Shown here piece by piece: positions 1 to 5,959 of a stretch of DNA of 11,260 nucleotides. The DNA comes from JBIOHJ01 sp044448905. Lineage in GTDB: Bacteria > Bacteroidota > Bacteroidia > AKYH767-A > OLB10. Positions within the stretch are counted from its first letter, which is position 1. The number at the start of each line of letters is the position of its first letter. The stretch spans positions 1 through 11,260 of the forward strand of contig JBIOHJ010000104.1 in NCBI GenBank assembly GCA_044448905.1. The letters are read 5' to 3'. A program made the translations under genes and the position numbers. The notes below the pieces were generated by a model, which did no database searches, was not told the origin of the DNA, and was given only the letters and a program-made list of their open reading frames with translations.

Positions 1-166
1 CACTTACCAGATGTTTTACTTTGGCTACCATTCCTAAAATTTGAGGAGTAGATTCCACTTCAACGGAATGATTTAATTTTCTTAATCCCATTGCAATCAA
101 CGTTCGTTTTTGAATGGCAGGATGATCAATTCCACTTTTAATTTGTTTGATTCTTATTTTGCTCAT
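1..166 (-). CDS. rpmD: 50S ribosomal protein L30 (uL30), 3' end cut by window edge
   Basis: This is a structural protein of the large ribosomal subunit, about 59-60 residues in most bacteria. The visible part has 55 codons from the ATG at 166 and no stop before the window edge, so only about the last four to six residues should be missing. The protein begins MSKIRIKQIKSGIDHP and contains the family core with AMGLRKLNHSVE followed by TPQILGMVAKVKHLV, matching the L30 pattern of a basic N-terminal strand, the LGLRK/LNH segment and a TPQIxGM segment. It lies 41 nt downstream of rpsE, its standard spc-operon position, and rplO and secY would be expected next. The upstream bases are A-rich and show no Shine-Dalgarno motif. 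It is too short for typical ORF cut-offs, but the identity is clear. Confidence 0.95.
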   Translation of the reverse strand, partial: MSKIRIKQIKSGIDHPAIQKRTLIAMGLRKLNHSVEVESTPQILGMVAKVKHLVS

Positions 167-207
167 TTTGTTCAGCCGTTAAAAACCGTTTTTAATTTTT
201 TCAAAAA

Positions 208-726
208 TCAACCGTGAAAAACATTTGATAGTTTAATACCACGTTGCTCACTTACCGCCAGCGCATCACGCATGCTCAATAAAGCATTAATAGTTGCCTT
301 TACCACATTGTGCGGATTGGATGAGCCTTTTGATTTTGCCAATACATCATGTATTCCCACGCTTTCAAGAACCGCACGCATGGCACCGCCTGCAATTACA
401 CCCGTTCCGGGCGCAGCAGGCTTTAATAAAAAAATGGCACCTCCAAATTTTCCGATCTGTTCATGCGGTACTGTTGTTTTACTGATAATAACCTTTACAA
501 GGTTTTTTTTAGCATCATCAATACCTTTTGATACCGCATCGGTTACTTCTTTTGCTTTGCCAAGTCCATAACCCACTACGCCTTTTTCATCGCCAACGAC
601 TACTATAGCCGCAAAACCAAAAGCACGACCTCCCTTGGTAACTTTTGTAACCCTGTTAATGGCAACGAGGCGGTCTTTTAATTCGATTTCGCTCGACTTA
701 ACTCTTTTTGAATTGGATGCTATCAT
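208..726 (-). CDS. rpsE: 30S ribosomal protein S5 (uS5)
   Basis: S5 is a small-subunit protein that contributes to decoding accuracy and, with S3 and S4, lines the mRNA entry site. The 172-residue product has the N-terminal double-stranded RNA-binding-like domain at about residues 15-80, with INRVTKVTKGGRAFGF and then VVGDEKGVVGYGLGKAKEV. The C-terminal domain includes the PAAPGTGVIAGGAMRAVLE segment and a SSNPHNVVKAT motif. The KVTKGGR loop at about residues 28-34 corresponds to the loop where spectinomycin resistance changes map in E. coli; it looks wild type. Length is normal for the family. The gene starts 9 nt after the rplR stop and ends in TGA. A slightly later start cannot be excluded, because residues before about 10 are poorly conserved. 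Confidence 0.98.
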   Translation of the reverse strand: MIASNSKRVKSSEIELKDRLVAINRVTKVTKGGRAFGFAAIVVVGDEKGVVGYGLGKAKEVTDAVSKGIDDAKKNLVKVIISKTTVPHEQIGKFGGAIFLLKPAAPGTGVIAGGAMRAVLESVGIHDVLAKSKGSSNPHNVVKATINALLSMRDALAVSEQRGIKLSNVFHG

Positions 727-735
727 TTGATTTTC

Positions 736-1089
736 TTAAAATTTTAAACCGGCATTTCTTGCACCGTCAGCAAGTGATTTTATCCGTCCGTGATACAGAT
801 ATCCGCCACGGTCAAATATCACTTTGGTTATACCGGCTGCAGTGGCTTTTTCTCCCAACATTTTTCCAACTACTCCGGCAATTTCAGTTTTCTTTGATGT
901 TGTGGTTTCTTTTATTTCGATTGATGATGCTGCGGCTAACGTACTGCCGGCTATGTCATCAATTATTTGTGCATAGATTTGTTTGTTGCTTCTGAATACA
1001 GATAAGCGTGGACATTCAGCCGTTCCACGAATTTTTTTGCGGATGCGGTTCCGGATGCCTTTTCTTCTGATTACTTTTTTTGTTTCCAT
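736..1089 (-). CDS. rplR: 50S ribosomal protein L18 (uL18)
   Basis: L18 binds 5S rRNA together with L5 and helps place the 5S particle in the central protuberance of the large subunit. The 117-residue product has a strongly basic N-terminus (KKVIRRKGIRNRIRKKIRG), then the conserved PRLSVFRSNKQIYAQIIDD strand-turn, an alpha/beta core ending in VIFDRGGYLYHGRIKSLADGAR, and a short C-terminal GLKF. The FDRGGYxYHGR motif is diagnostic of the family. Length is normal. It sits 6 nt after the rplF stop and 9 nt before rpsE, in the standard order L6-L18-S5, so coupling to its neighbours is likely. No Shine-Dalgarno motif is visible before the ATG. Confidence 0.98.
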   Translation of the reverse strand: METKKVIRRKGIRNRIRKKIRGTAECPRLSVFRSNKQIYAQIIDDIAGSTLAAASSIEIKETTTSKKTEIAGVVGKMLGEKATAAGITKVIFDRGGYLYHGRIKSLADGARNAGLKF

Positions 1090-1095
1090 GATTGA

Positions 1096-1653
1096 TTAGG
1101 CTTTCTTGGCTGCAGATTTTCCTGCTTTGCGTCTTAATACTTCATTACTAAATTTTATTCCTTTTCCTTTGTAAGGTTCCGGAGTGCGCAGCGAACGTAT
1201 CTTAGAAGCAACTGCTCCGAGTAATTGCTTATCGTGGCTTTCGAGAATAATAGTTGGATTTGAGCCCCGTTCAGTTTTGGTTGTAACTTTAATTTCGGCA
1301 GGAATATCAAATACTACGTGATGTGAATATCCAAGAACCAAATCAAGCAGTTGCCCCTGATTAGTTGCACGGTATCCCACGCCCACCAATTCCTGCTGGC
1401 TTGTATATCCTTTTACAACTCCGTTAACCATGTTATTAATGAGAGCACGATACAAACCATGCATTGATTTATGTCTTTTTTGTTCGGTTGCTCTTTTGAA
1501 TTCAACTTTTGAATCGGCTACTGTAACAGTAATTCCATCTTCAATTTTTTGCGAAAGACTTCCTTTGGGTCCTTTAACGGTGATGATATTTTTATCAACG
1601 TTTACCTGCACTCCTGTAGGAATGTTTACCGGTAAATTTCCAATGCGTGACAT
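1096..1653 (-). CDS. rplF: 50S ribosomal protein L6 (uL6)
   Basis: L6 is a large-subunit protein with two similar RNA-binding domains. It sits near the sarcin-ricin loop and the factor-binding site used by EF-G and EF-Tu. The 185-residue product begins MSRIGNLPVNIPTGV, the typical start, with the KGPKGSLSQKI segment in domain 1 and a VGVGYRA motif joining the domains. Domain 2 carries the family signature near residues 155-170 (PEPYKGKGIKFSNEVLRRKAGK). The C-terminus is a short basic SAAKKA tail. Length is within the usual 177-185 range. It starts 21 nt after the rpsH stop and ends 6 nt before rplR. Confidence 0.98.
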   Translation of the reverse strand: MSRIGNLPVNIPTGVQVNVDKNIITVKGPKGSLSQKIEDGITVTVADSKVEFKRATEQKRHKSMHGLYRALINNMVNGVVKGYTSQQELVGVGYRATNQGQLLDLVLGYSHHVVFDIPAEIKVTTKTERGSNPTIILESHDKQLLGAVASKIRSLRTPEPYKGKGIKFSNEVLRRKAGKSAAKKA

Positions 1654-1674
1654 TTATAATTTTTTAAAAATTAT

Positions 1675-2073
1675 TTATTGAACATAACAAATTACTTCAC
1701 CACCAATTTTTTCAACCCGGGCTTCTTTATCGGTCATCATTCCTTTTGAAGTTGAAATAACAGCAATTCCTAACCCGTTCATTACACGCGGGAGGCTATC
1801 ATGACTCACATATTTACGCAGGCCGGGCTTACTTACTCTTCGCAAAACTTTAATTGCCGGAGATTTTGACACCGGGTGATACTTTAAAGCCACCTTAATA
1901 CTTCCCTGCTTATTTTCGGTTTCATCAAATTTGTAATTAGAGATATATCCTTTGTTAAAAAGAATTTTAGTAATTTCTTTTTTAATTGTTGAAGCAGGAA
2001 TTTCTACAATGCGATGATTAGCTTTCATTGCATTCCGTAGTCTGGTCAAGTAGTCTGAAATCGGGTCAGTCAT
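1675..2073 (-). CDS. rpsH: 30S ribosomal protein S8 (uS8)
   Basis: S8 is a primary 16S rRNA-binding protein (helix 21 region) needed for central-domain assembly, and in E. coli it is also the translational repressor of the spc operon. I place the start at the ATG at 2073, giving 132 residues beginning MTDPISDYLTRLRNAMKANH, the universal S8 N-terminus. The reading frame stays open upstream to 2118, but those 15 extra codons (reading VIEYHNIIHNN and so on) are unlike any S8 and would overlap rpsN. The C-terminal RNA-binding signature GLGIAVISTSKGMMTDKEAR is intact, followed by IGGEVICYVQ. It follows rpsN by 38 nt and precedes rplF by 21 nt. Autoregulation is plausible but not demonstrated here. 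Confidence 0.97.
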   Translation of the reverse strand: MTDPISDYLTRLRNAMKANHRIVEIPASTIKKEITKILFNKGYISNYKFDETENKQGSIKVALKYHPVSKSPAIKVLRRVSKPGLRKYVSHDSLPRVMNGLGIAVISTSKGMMTDKEARVEKIGGEVICYVQ

Positions 2074-2111
2074 TTTAAATTTATTATTATGAATTATGTT
2101 ATGATATTCAA

Positions 2112-2381
2112 TTACCAACTTGCTTTTGTTATTCCGGCAATTTTTCCTTCGAGCGCCATTTTTCTAAACAGGTTTCTCGAAATACCAAATTGACGCATAT
2201 ACCCACGTGGTCTTCCAGTCAGATTACAACGGTTGTGAAGGCGAACCGGTGATGCATTGCGAGGCAGCTTTTGTAAGCCAAGGTAATCACCTGATGCTTT
2301 TAATGCAGCTCTTCTTGCAGCATATTTTGCGGCTGTTTTTTGTTTTTTTCTACCCCTTGCTTTAATGCATTCTTTTGCCAT
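2112..2381 (-). CDS. rpsN: 30S ribosomal protein S14 (uS14), zinc-independent form
   Basis: S14 is a late-assembling protein of the 30S head, near S3, S10 and S19. The 89-residue product is the longer form that lacks the paired CxxC zinc ribbon of the 61-residue type. Its two cysteines, at residue 5 and in HNRCNLTGRPRG, are far apart and unpaired. Diagnostic segments are KLPRNASPVRLHNRC, GRPRGYMRQFGISRNLFRKMA and the C-terminal ITKASW. Both the length and the GDYLGLQKLPRNASPVRLHNR segment resemble Bacteroidota orthologues. The order L5-S14-S8 is standard. There are 19 nt between the rplE stop and this start, and the upstream bases are A/T-rich with no Shine-Dalgarno sequence. Confidence 0.98.
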   Translation of the reverse strand: MAKECIKARGRKKQKTAAKYAARRAALKASGDYLGLQKLPRNASPVRLHNRCNLTGRPRGYMRQFGISRNLFRKMALEGKIAGITKASW

Positions 2382-2400
2382 TGATTCTTTATTATTTTAT

Positions 2401-2958
2401 TTATATTGCCTGGTTACGAAACGGAATTCCAAATTCTTTTAATAGCTCCTTGGCTTCATTATCAGTTTTTGCTGTGGTCACAAATGTGATATCCATACCT
2501 GAAATGCGGCTTACTTTATCAATATCAATTTCGGGAAAAATAATTTGTTCGGTTATTCCAAGTGTGTAATTACCACGTCCGTCAAATCCCTTTTCATTAA
2601 CCCCTCTGAAATCCCGTATACGTGGTAATGCAACAGCAATCAGGCGGTCTAAGAATTCGTACATTTTTTCGTCACGCAAAGTTGTGCGCACACCAATAGG
2701 AACATTTGCTCTCAGTTTGAAATTCGAAATATCTTTTTTTGATTTTGTGGAAACTGGTTTCTGACCTGTAATCGATGCCATTTCGCTGATCGCAGAATCA
2801 ATAAGCTTTTTATCAGTAACAGCATCGCCTACGCCCTGGTTCAAACATATTTTTTTCAGCTTCGGAACCTGCATGACGCTTTTATACTCAAAGCGATCTT
2901 TAAGATTCTTAACTATTTCTTTTTTGTATTTCTCCTTAAGCCTGGGTGTATATTTCAT
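2401..2958 (-). CDS. rplE: 50S ribosomal protein L5 (uL5)
   Basis: L5 binds 5S rRNA with L18, forms part of the central protuberance, and contacts P-site tRNA and S13 across the subunit interface. The 185-residue product begins MKYTPRLKEKYKKEIVKNL. It continues with the conserved YKSVMQVPKLKKICLNQGVGDA, a TGQKPVSTKSKKDISNFKLR segment, the L5 hallmark PRIRDFRGVNEKGFDGRGNYTLGI split over about residues 113-136, and EQIIFPEIDIDKV. The C-terminus is EFGIPFRNQAI. Length is close to the usual 179-187. It begins 39 nt after rplX; that spacer holds a small predicted hairpin, listed separately. In E. coli the mRNA around the start of this gene is the S8 repressor target. Confidence 0.98.
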   Translation of the reverse strand: MKYTPRLKEKYKKEIVKNLKDRFEYKSVMQVPKLKKICLNQGVGDAVTDKKLIDSAISEMASITGQKPVSTKSKKDISNFKLRANVPIGVRTTLRDEKMYEFLDRLIAVALPRIRDFRGVNEKGFDGRGNYTLGITEQIIFPEIDIDKVSRISGMDITFVTTAKTDNEAKELLKEFGIPFRNQAI

Positions 2959-2975
2959 TTTGAAATTTTCTATTT

Positions 2976-2998
2976 ATCAGATTATTCCAATGCCTGAT
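2976..2998 (-). promoter_or_regulatory. Small predicted hairpin in the rplX-rplE spacer
   Basis: On the transcribed strand the bases read ATCAG GC ATT GGAAT AAT CTGAT. ATCAG pairs with CTGAT and ATT with AAT, giving eight base pairs, a two-base bulge (GC) on the 5' side and a five-base loop. The element begins inside the rplX stop codon and ends 17 nt before the rplE start. It lies near where the E. coli spc mRNA is bound by the repressor S8, and a bulged stem is the general kind of structure S8 recognises. I cannot align the bulge to the known S8 core, and short AT-rich spacers give such stems by chance, so the functional reading is speculative. Confidence 0.25.
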
Positions 2999-3336
2999 TA
3001 CTTTATTATCTCTCCTGATTTTTTCGAATAACGCACTAATTTTCCATTATCTTCTTTTCTTCCCACACGGGTAGGATTTCCTGTTTTCGGGTCAATCAGC
3101 ATGAGGTTGGAAATATGAATGGAAGCTTCTTTTTTCAAAATTCCGCCTTGCGTTTGTTTGGCATTAGGTTTGGTGCTTTTAGAAACCAAATTCACTCTTT
3201 CAACAATTGCTCTTCTTTCCTGAACAAGAATCTCAAGAATTTTTCCCTGTTGTCCTTTCGACTCACCGGTAATAACTTTTACTATATCTCCTTTGCGAAG
3301 ATTAAGTTTAGGGATTTTATTTTTCTTTCTTTCCAT
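2998..3336 (-). CDS. rplX: 50S ribosomal protein L24 (uL24)
   Basis: L24 starts assembly of the large subunit by binding the 5' domain of 23S rRNA, and in the mature ribosome it sits near the tunnel exit. The 112-residue product has the KOW motif at about residues 13-40 (LRKGDIVKVITGESKGQQGK), then ERVNLVSKSTKP and GGILKKEASIHISNLMLIDP, the normal L24 middle section. The C-terminus is KLVRYSKKSGEIIK. Length is normal for bacteria. The start follows the rplN stop by a single base (TAA A ATG). A perfect GGAGG lies nine bases before the ATG, inside the end of rplN, which is unusual in this window and is discussed as a finding. Confidence 0.98.
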   Translation of the reverse strand: MERKKNKIPKLNLRKGDIVKVITGESKGQQGKILEILVQERRAIVERVNLVSKSTKPNAKQTQGGILKKEASIHISNLMLIDPKTGNPTRVGRKEDNGKLVRYSKKSGEIIK

Positions 3337-3337
3337 T

Positions 3338-3706
3338 TTATAATACCTCCGGTGCTAATGAAATAATTTTCATGAATTGTTTTTCTCTTAATTCGCGTGC
3401 AACAGGCCCGAAAATACGTGTACCTCTCAATTCGTCCTGTGCTGTCAATAAAACAATGGCATTATCATCAAATCGGATGTAAGAACCATCAGACCGCCTG
3501 ACTTCTTTATTAACCCGAACAACTACAGCTTTCGATACGGTACCTTTTTTAATATTACCGGCTGGTATTGCGTTCTTCACAGTTACTACAATTTTATCTC
3601 CTATAGAAGCGTATCTTTTTCTGGTACCACCCAACACCCTGATGCAAAGCGCAACTTTAGCACCGCTGTTGTCGGCAACTATTAATCTTGATTCCTGCTG
3701 TATCAT
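3338..3706 (-). CDS. rplN: 50S ribosomal protein L14 (uL14)
   Basis: L14 is a large-subunit protein at the subunit interface. It forms bridges to 16S rRNA and neighbours L19. The 122-residue length is that of nearly all bacterial L14. The product begins MIQQESRLIVADNSGAK with the conserved VLGGTRKRYASIGDKIVV segment, contains GNIKKGTVSKAVVVR and DGSYIRFDDNAIVLL, and ends with the RGTRIFGPVARELRE signature and IISLAPEVL. In E. coli this gene opens the spc operon. Here it follows rpsQ after a 64-nt spacer, the second longest in the window, with heptad-like repeats and a small hairpin. I see no match to the Bacteroidota TAnnTTTG promoter box in that spacer. Confidence 0.98.
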   Translation of the reverse strand: MIQQESRLIVADNSGAKVALCIRVLGGTRKRYASIGDKIVVTVKNAIPAGNIKKGTVSKAVVVRVNKEVRRSDGSYIRFDDNAIVLLTAQDELRGTRIFGPVARELREKQFMKIISLAPEVL

Positions 3707-3709
3707 TTT

Positions 3710-3744
3710 AGTCTGGAGTGTTTAATTCGGAGTCCGGAATAATT
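3710..3744. repeat. Degenerate 7-bp periodic repeat in the rpsQ-rplN spacer
   Basis: On the plus strand five consecutive 7-mers can be read: AGTCTGG, AGTGTTT, AATTCGG, AGTCCGG, AATAATT. Units 1, 2 and 4 begin AGT and units 3 and 5 begin AAT. Units 1, 3 and 4 end in GG. The period matches the clearer array at 6334-6368. The array fills about half of the 64-nt spacer at the S10/spc boundary. Being degenerate, it is less certain than the other array. Confidence 0.55.
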
Positions 3745-3747
3745 AAA
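3721..3747 (-). other. Imperfect hairpin upstream of rplN
   Basis: The plus-strand bases TTTAATTCGG, AGT, CCGGAATAATTAAA fold back: ATTCGG at 3725-3730 pairs with CCGGAAT at 3734-3740 with one bulged G. TTTA at 3721-3724 then pairs with TAAA at 3744-3747 across a three-base internal loop. The stem of about ten pairs ends 14 nt before the rplN start on the transcribed strand. It is not followed by a run of T, so it does not look like an intrinsic terminator. It could affect rplN translation, protect the mRNA, or have no function. Confidence 0.35.
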
Positions 3748-3770
3748 TTCCTGAACCTTGAATGAGTTTT

Positions 3771-4031
3771 TTATTTTGCTTTTTCCAATACTTCCACCAA
3801 TCTCCATTTTTTATTTTTACTCAATGGGCGGGTTTCCATAATTAATACTTTATCTCCTATACCGCATGTATTGCTTTCATCATGCGCCATAAATTTATTA
3901 GTCTTGTTAATAAACTTTCCATAGATGGCGTGTTTTTCTTTTCTTTCAACGGCAACGGTTATAGATTTTGTCATTTTATTGCTGGTCACAAATCCAATTT
4001 TTGTTTTGCGGAGATTTCTTTCTGTAGTCAT
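3771..4031 (-). CDS. rpsQ: 30S ribosomal protein S17 (uS17)
   Basis: S17 is a primary 16S rRNA-binding protein of the small-subunit body with an OB-fold. The 86-residue product begins MTTERNLRKTKIGFVTSNKM, has the TKSITVAVERKEKHAIYGKF strand pair, and carries the S17 signature GIGDKVLIMETRPLSKNKKWRLVEVLEKAK, in which GDxVxIxExRPLSKxKxWRLVE is diagnostic. Length is normal. It starts 9 nt after the rpmC stop and is the last gene of the S10 cluster in E. coli order. The following 64-nt spacer separates it from rplN. Confidence 0.98.
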   Translation of the reverse strand: MTTERNLRKTKIGFVTSNKMTKSITVAVERKEKHAIYGKFINKTNKFMAHDESNTCGIGDKVLIMETRPLSKNKKWRLVEVLEKAK

Positions 4032-4040
4032 TGCAAATAT

Positions 4041-4241
4041 TTATAATGAAACTTTGGATGTACGTTTTGTTAATTCGGTTTCTAAACGGGCAACAAGCCT
4101 TCGTGTGTTTCTGATTTTTAGAGGACTATCAAGCGGGGAAACAGCATGATTCATTTTAAGCTTTGAATAATTTGCTTTTTCTTCCTTAATCCGGTCACGG
4201 ATTTCATCCGTAGTTAAATCTCTTACAATATTCTGTTTCAT
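4041..4241 (-). CDS. rpmC: 50S ribosomal protein L29 (uL29)
   Basis: L29 is a small helical protein near the polypeptide exit tunnel, beside L23, where it helps form the docking site for trigger factor and SRP. The 66-residue product is mostly helical and charged: RDLTTDEIRDRIKEEKANYSK forms the first helix, followed by LKMNHAVSPLDSPLKIRNTRR, whose end with RLVARLETEL matches the family's KxIRRxIARxxT region. The short extra turn AVSPLDSPLKIRN is of the type seen in Bacteroidota orthologues. It sits 9 nt after rplP and 9 nt before rpsQ. The ATG at 4241 gives the normal length. Confidence 0.96.
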   Translation of the reverse strand: MKQNIVRDLTTDEIRDRIKEEKANYSKLKMNHAVSPLDSPLKIRNTRRLVARLETELTKRTSKVSL

Positions 4242-4250
4242 TGAAATTTA

Positions 4251-4670
4251 TTATTGAACGTAGTCGTGCTTAATTACGAATTTAGTGTTCACGGGCAGCT
4301 TTTGTGCTGCAAGGCGCAATGCTTCTTTGGCATTATCAACAGGAATTCCATCGGCTTCAAACATGATAGTTCCGGGTTTTACAACGGCCACCCAATATTC
4401 AGGCGCTCCTTTTCCTTTTCCCATACGTACCTCTGCAGGTTTTCTTGTAATGGGTTTATCAGGAAATATTCTTATCCAGGATTGACCTTCACGTTTCATG
4501 TGACGGGTTAACGCAACTCTCGCGGCTTCTATCTGACGGCTTGTAATCCATCCGATTTCAAGCGATTTTAATCCGAAAGAACCAAATGATAACAGGTTGC
4601 CACGGGTAGCATTACCTTTAGCTTTCATTTTGTGCTGTTTCCTGAATTTTGATTTCTTTGGCTGTAACAT
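4251..4670 (-). CDS. rplP: 50S ribosomal protein L16 (uL16)
   Basis: L16 is a large-subunit protein close to the peptidyl transferase centre and the A-site tRNA elbow, needed for late 50S assembly. The 139-residue product begins MLQPKKSKFRKQHKMK, the nearly invariant start, followed by LSFGSFGLKSLE, TSRQIEAARVALTRHMKREG, WIRIFPDKPITRKPAEVRMGKGKG and EYWVAVVKPGTIMFE. Arg82 in VRMGKGKG aligns with the E. coli Arg81 that is hydroxylated by an oxygenase in some bacteria; whether it is modified here is unknown. The frame upstream of the ATG meets a TAA two codons earlier, which fixes the start. It lies 55 nt after rpsC, in a spacer with A-rich runs and no clear structure. Confidence 0.98.
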   Translation of the reverse strand: MLQPKKSKFRKQHKMKAKGNATRGNLLSFGSFGLKSLEIGWITSRQIEAARVALTRHMKREGQSWIRIFPDKPITRKPAEVRMGKGKGAPEYWVAVVKPGTIMFEADGIPVDNAKEALRLAAQKLPVNTKFVIKHDYVQ

Positions 4671-4725
4671 TTTTTACTTGCAGTTTATTTTTTTTATTCG
4701 TGATGCTTGCTCTTTAATTTCTTTT

Positions 4726-5520
4726 TTAGTTTCTATCACGTTGAAAATTTTGTTCTCTCTCACCACGCCCTCTTCCTCTTCCGCGGTCTCTGTTATCGCG
4801 CCTGTCACCCCTGTCCCTTCCTTTGTCAAACGGAGAACCGCCCGGCTTTCCTTTGGTCTGGCTTGTCATCCCGATATTAGGAGATAAATCGCGTTTTCCG
4901 AAAACTTCGCCACGGCAAATCCAAACTTTAACTCCGATTTTTCCATAAGTAGTTTGCGCTTCCGCAATTGCAAAGTCAATATCTGCTCGAAACGTATGCA
5001 GCGGAATCCTTCCATCTTTATATTGTTCTGTTCTTGCTATTTCAACTCCTCCTAATCTTCCTGCAACCATAACTTTTATTCCTTCGGCACCCATTCGCAT
5101 TGTTGACGCGACTGAAGTTTTTATTGCTCTCCGGAACGAAATCCTTGCTTCAAGCTGCCTTGCTATGGCTTCGGCAACTAATTGTGCATCTAATTCGGGA
5201 CGTTTAATTTCGAATATATTTATCTGAACTTCCTTTTGTGTAATCTTTTTTAATTCTTCTTTAATTTTATCCACTTCCTGCCCGCCTTTTCCTATGACAA
5301 TGCCGGGACGCGCAGTATTTATGGTAACGGTTATGAGCTTTAAGGTCCGTTCAATAATTATTCTTGAAACCCCACCTTTGGCAAGCCGGGCAAAAAGATA
5401 AGTGCGGATTTTTTCATCTTCTACTAATTTCTCTGCATAATTATTGCCGCCATACCAGTTTGAATCCCATCCCCTGATGATTCCTAACCTGTTGCCTATA
5501 GGGTGTGCTTTTTGTCCCAT
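4726..5520 (-). CDS. rpsC: 30S ribosomal protein S3 (uS3) with Arg/Gly/Asp-rich C-terminal tail
   Basis: S3 sits in the 30S head, lines the mRNA entry tunnel and takes part in unwinding mRNA. The 264-residue product begins MGQKAHPIGNRLGIIRGWDS. A type II KH domain spans about residues 40-110, with the GKGG loop at 77-80. The C-terminal S3 domain (about 118-210) contains FRRAIKTSVASTMRMGAEG, where Arg130, Arg131 and Lys134 align with E. coli residues tied to mRNA helicase activity, and ends in GVKVWICRGEVFGKRDL. Residues from about 212 to 264 are an unstructured tail rich in Arg, Gly and Asp, with RGRGRGRG-like repeats. The family is usually about 210-240 residues, so the tail explains the extra length; Bacteroidota S3 proteins often have such tails. 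The gene starts 6 nt after rplV. Confidence 0.98.
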   Translation of the reverse strand: MGQKAHPIGNRLGIIRGWDSNWYGGNNYAEKLVEDEKIRTYLFARLAKGGVSRIIIERTLKLITVTINTARPGIVIGKGGQEVDKIKEELKKITQKEVQINIFEIKRPELDAQLVAEAIARQLEARISFRRAIKTSVASTMRMGAEGIKVMVAGRLGGVEIARTEQYKDGRIPLHTFRADIDFAIAEAQTTYGKIGVKVWICRGEVFGKRDLSPNIGMTSQTKGKPGGSPFDKGRDRGDRRDNRDRGRGRGRGEREQNFQRDRN

Positions 5521-5526
5521 TAATAC

Positions 5527-5958
5527 TTATTGATTTGTTGTTGGTGCTGTTTCAGTTTGTGTGATATTTTTATTATCAAGAATTAAAGTAACATGATTCG
5601 AGCGTTTACGAATCCGGTGTCCGCGGCCTTGCGGAGCAGGACGAAGGCGTTTTAAATGTCGCCCTCCATCCACATAAATTTCCTTTATAAATAATTGCTG
5701 ATCTTCAATCCGCTGCCCCTCATTTTTTGTTTGCCAGTTATTTATAGCCGACATTAATAGTTTTTCTAATCTGCCTGAAGCTTCTTTGGTGCTGAAGCGA
5801 AGAAGATTTAAAGCATTTTCAACTCTTTTGCCTCGAATCAAATCTGCCACCAACCGCATTTTAACCGGGGAAGTCGGACAGTTATTTAATTTGGCAAAAG
5901 CGATGGTTTTTAATTCCTGCTTTCGTACTTCGGCTGCTTTATGTTTACGTGATCCCAT
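5527..5958 (-). CDS. rplV: 50S ribosomal protein L22 (uL22)
   Basis: L22 contacts all domains of 23S rRNA and its long beta-hairpin lines the narrow part of the exit tunnel. The ATG at 5958 gives 143 residues beginning MGSRKHKAAEVRKQELKTIA, similar to Bacteroidota L22. The core has SPVKMRLVADLIRGKRVENALNLL, then FIKEIYVDGGRHLKRLRPAPQGRGHRIRKRSNHVT, the tunnel hairpin region where macrolide-resistance changes map in other bacteria. The last 13 or so residues are a Thr/Gln-rich tail. The frame is also open upstream to 6114, but that stretch is the rpsS tail read out of frame and gives only a Gln-rich run, so I reject the longer form. The start follows the rpsS stop by one base (TAA A ATG), which suggests coupled translation. 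Confidence 0.97.
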   Translation of the reverse strand: MGSRKHKAAEVRKQELKTIAFAKLNNCPTSPVKMRLVADLIRGKRVENALNLLRFSTKEASGRLEKLLMSAINNWQTKNEGQRIEDQQLFIKEIYVDGGRHLKRLRPAPQGRGHRIRKRSNHVTLILDNKNITQTETAPTTNQ

Positions 5959-5959
5959 T

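Noticed and set aside
181..193. Near-palindrome AAAAACCGTTTTT between rpsE and rpmD as a terminator
   Set aside because: The stem would be only A-T pairs with almost no loop, no T-run follows in the direction of transcription, and rpmD belongs to the same operon.
2074..2118. A longer S8 with 15 extra N-terminal residues
   Set aside because: The extra residues resemble no S8, would overlap rpsN, and the universal MTDPISDYLTRLRNA start lies at 2073.
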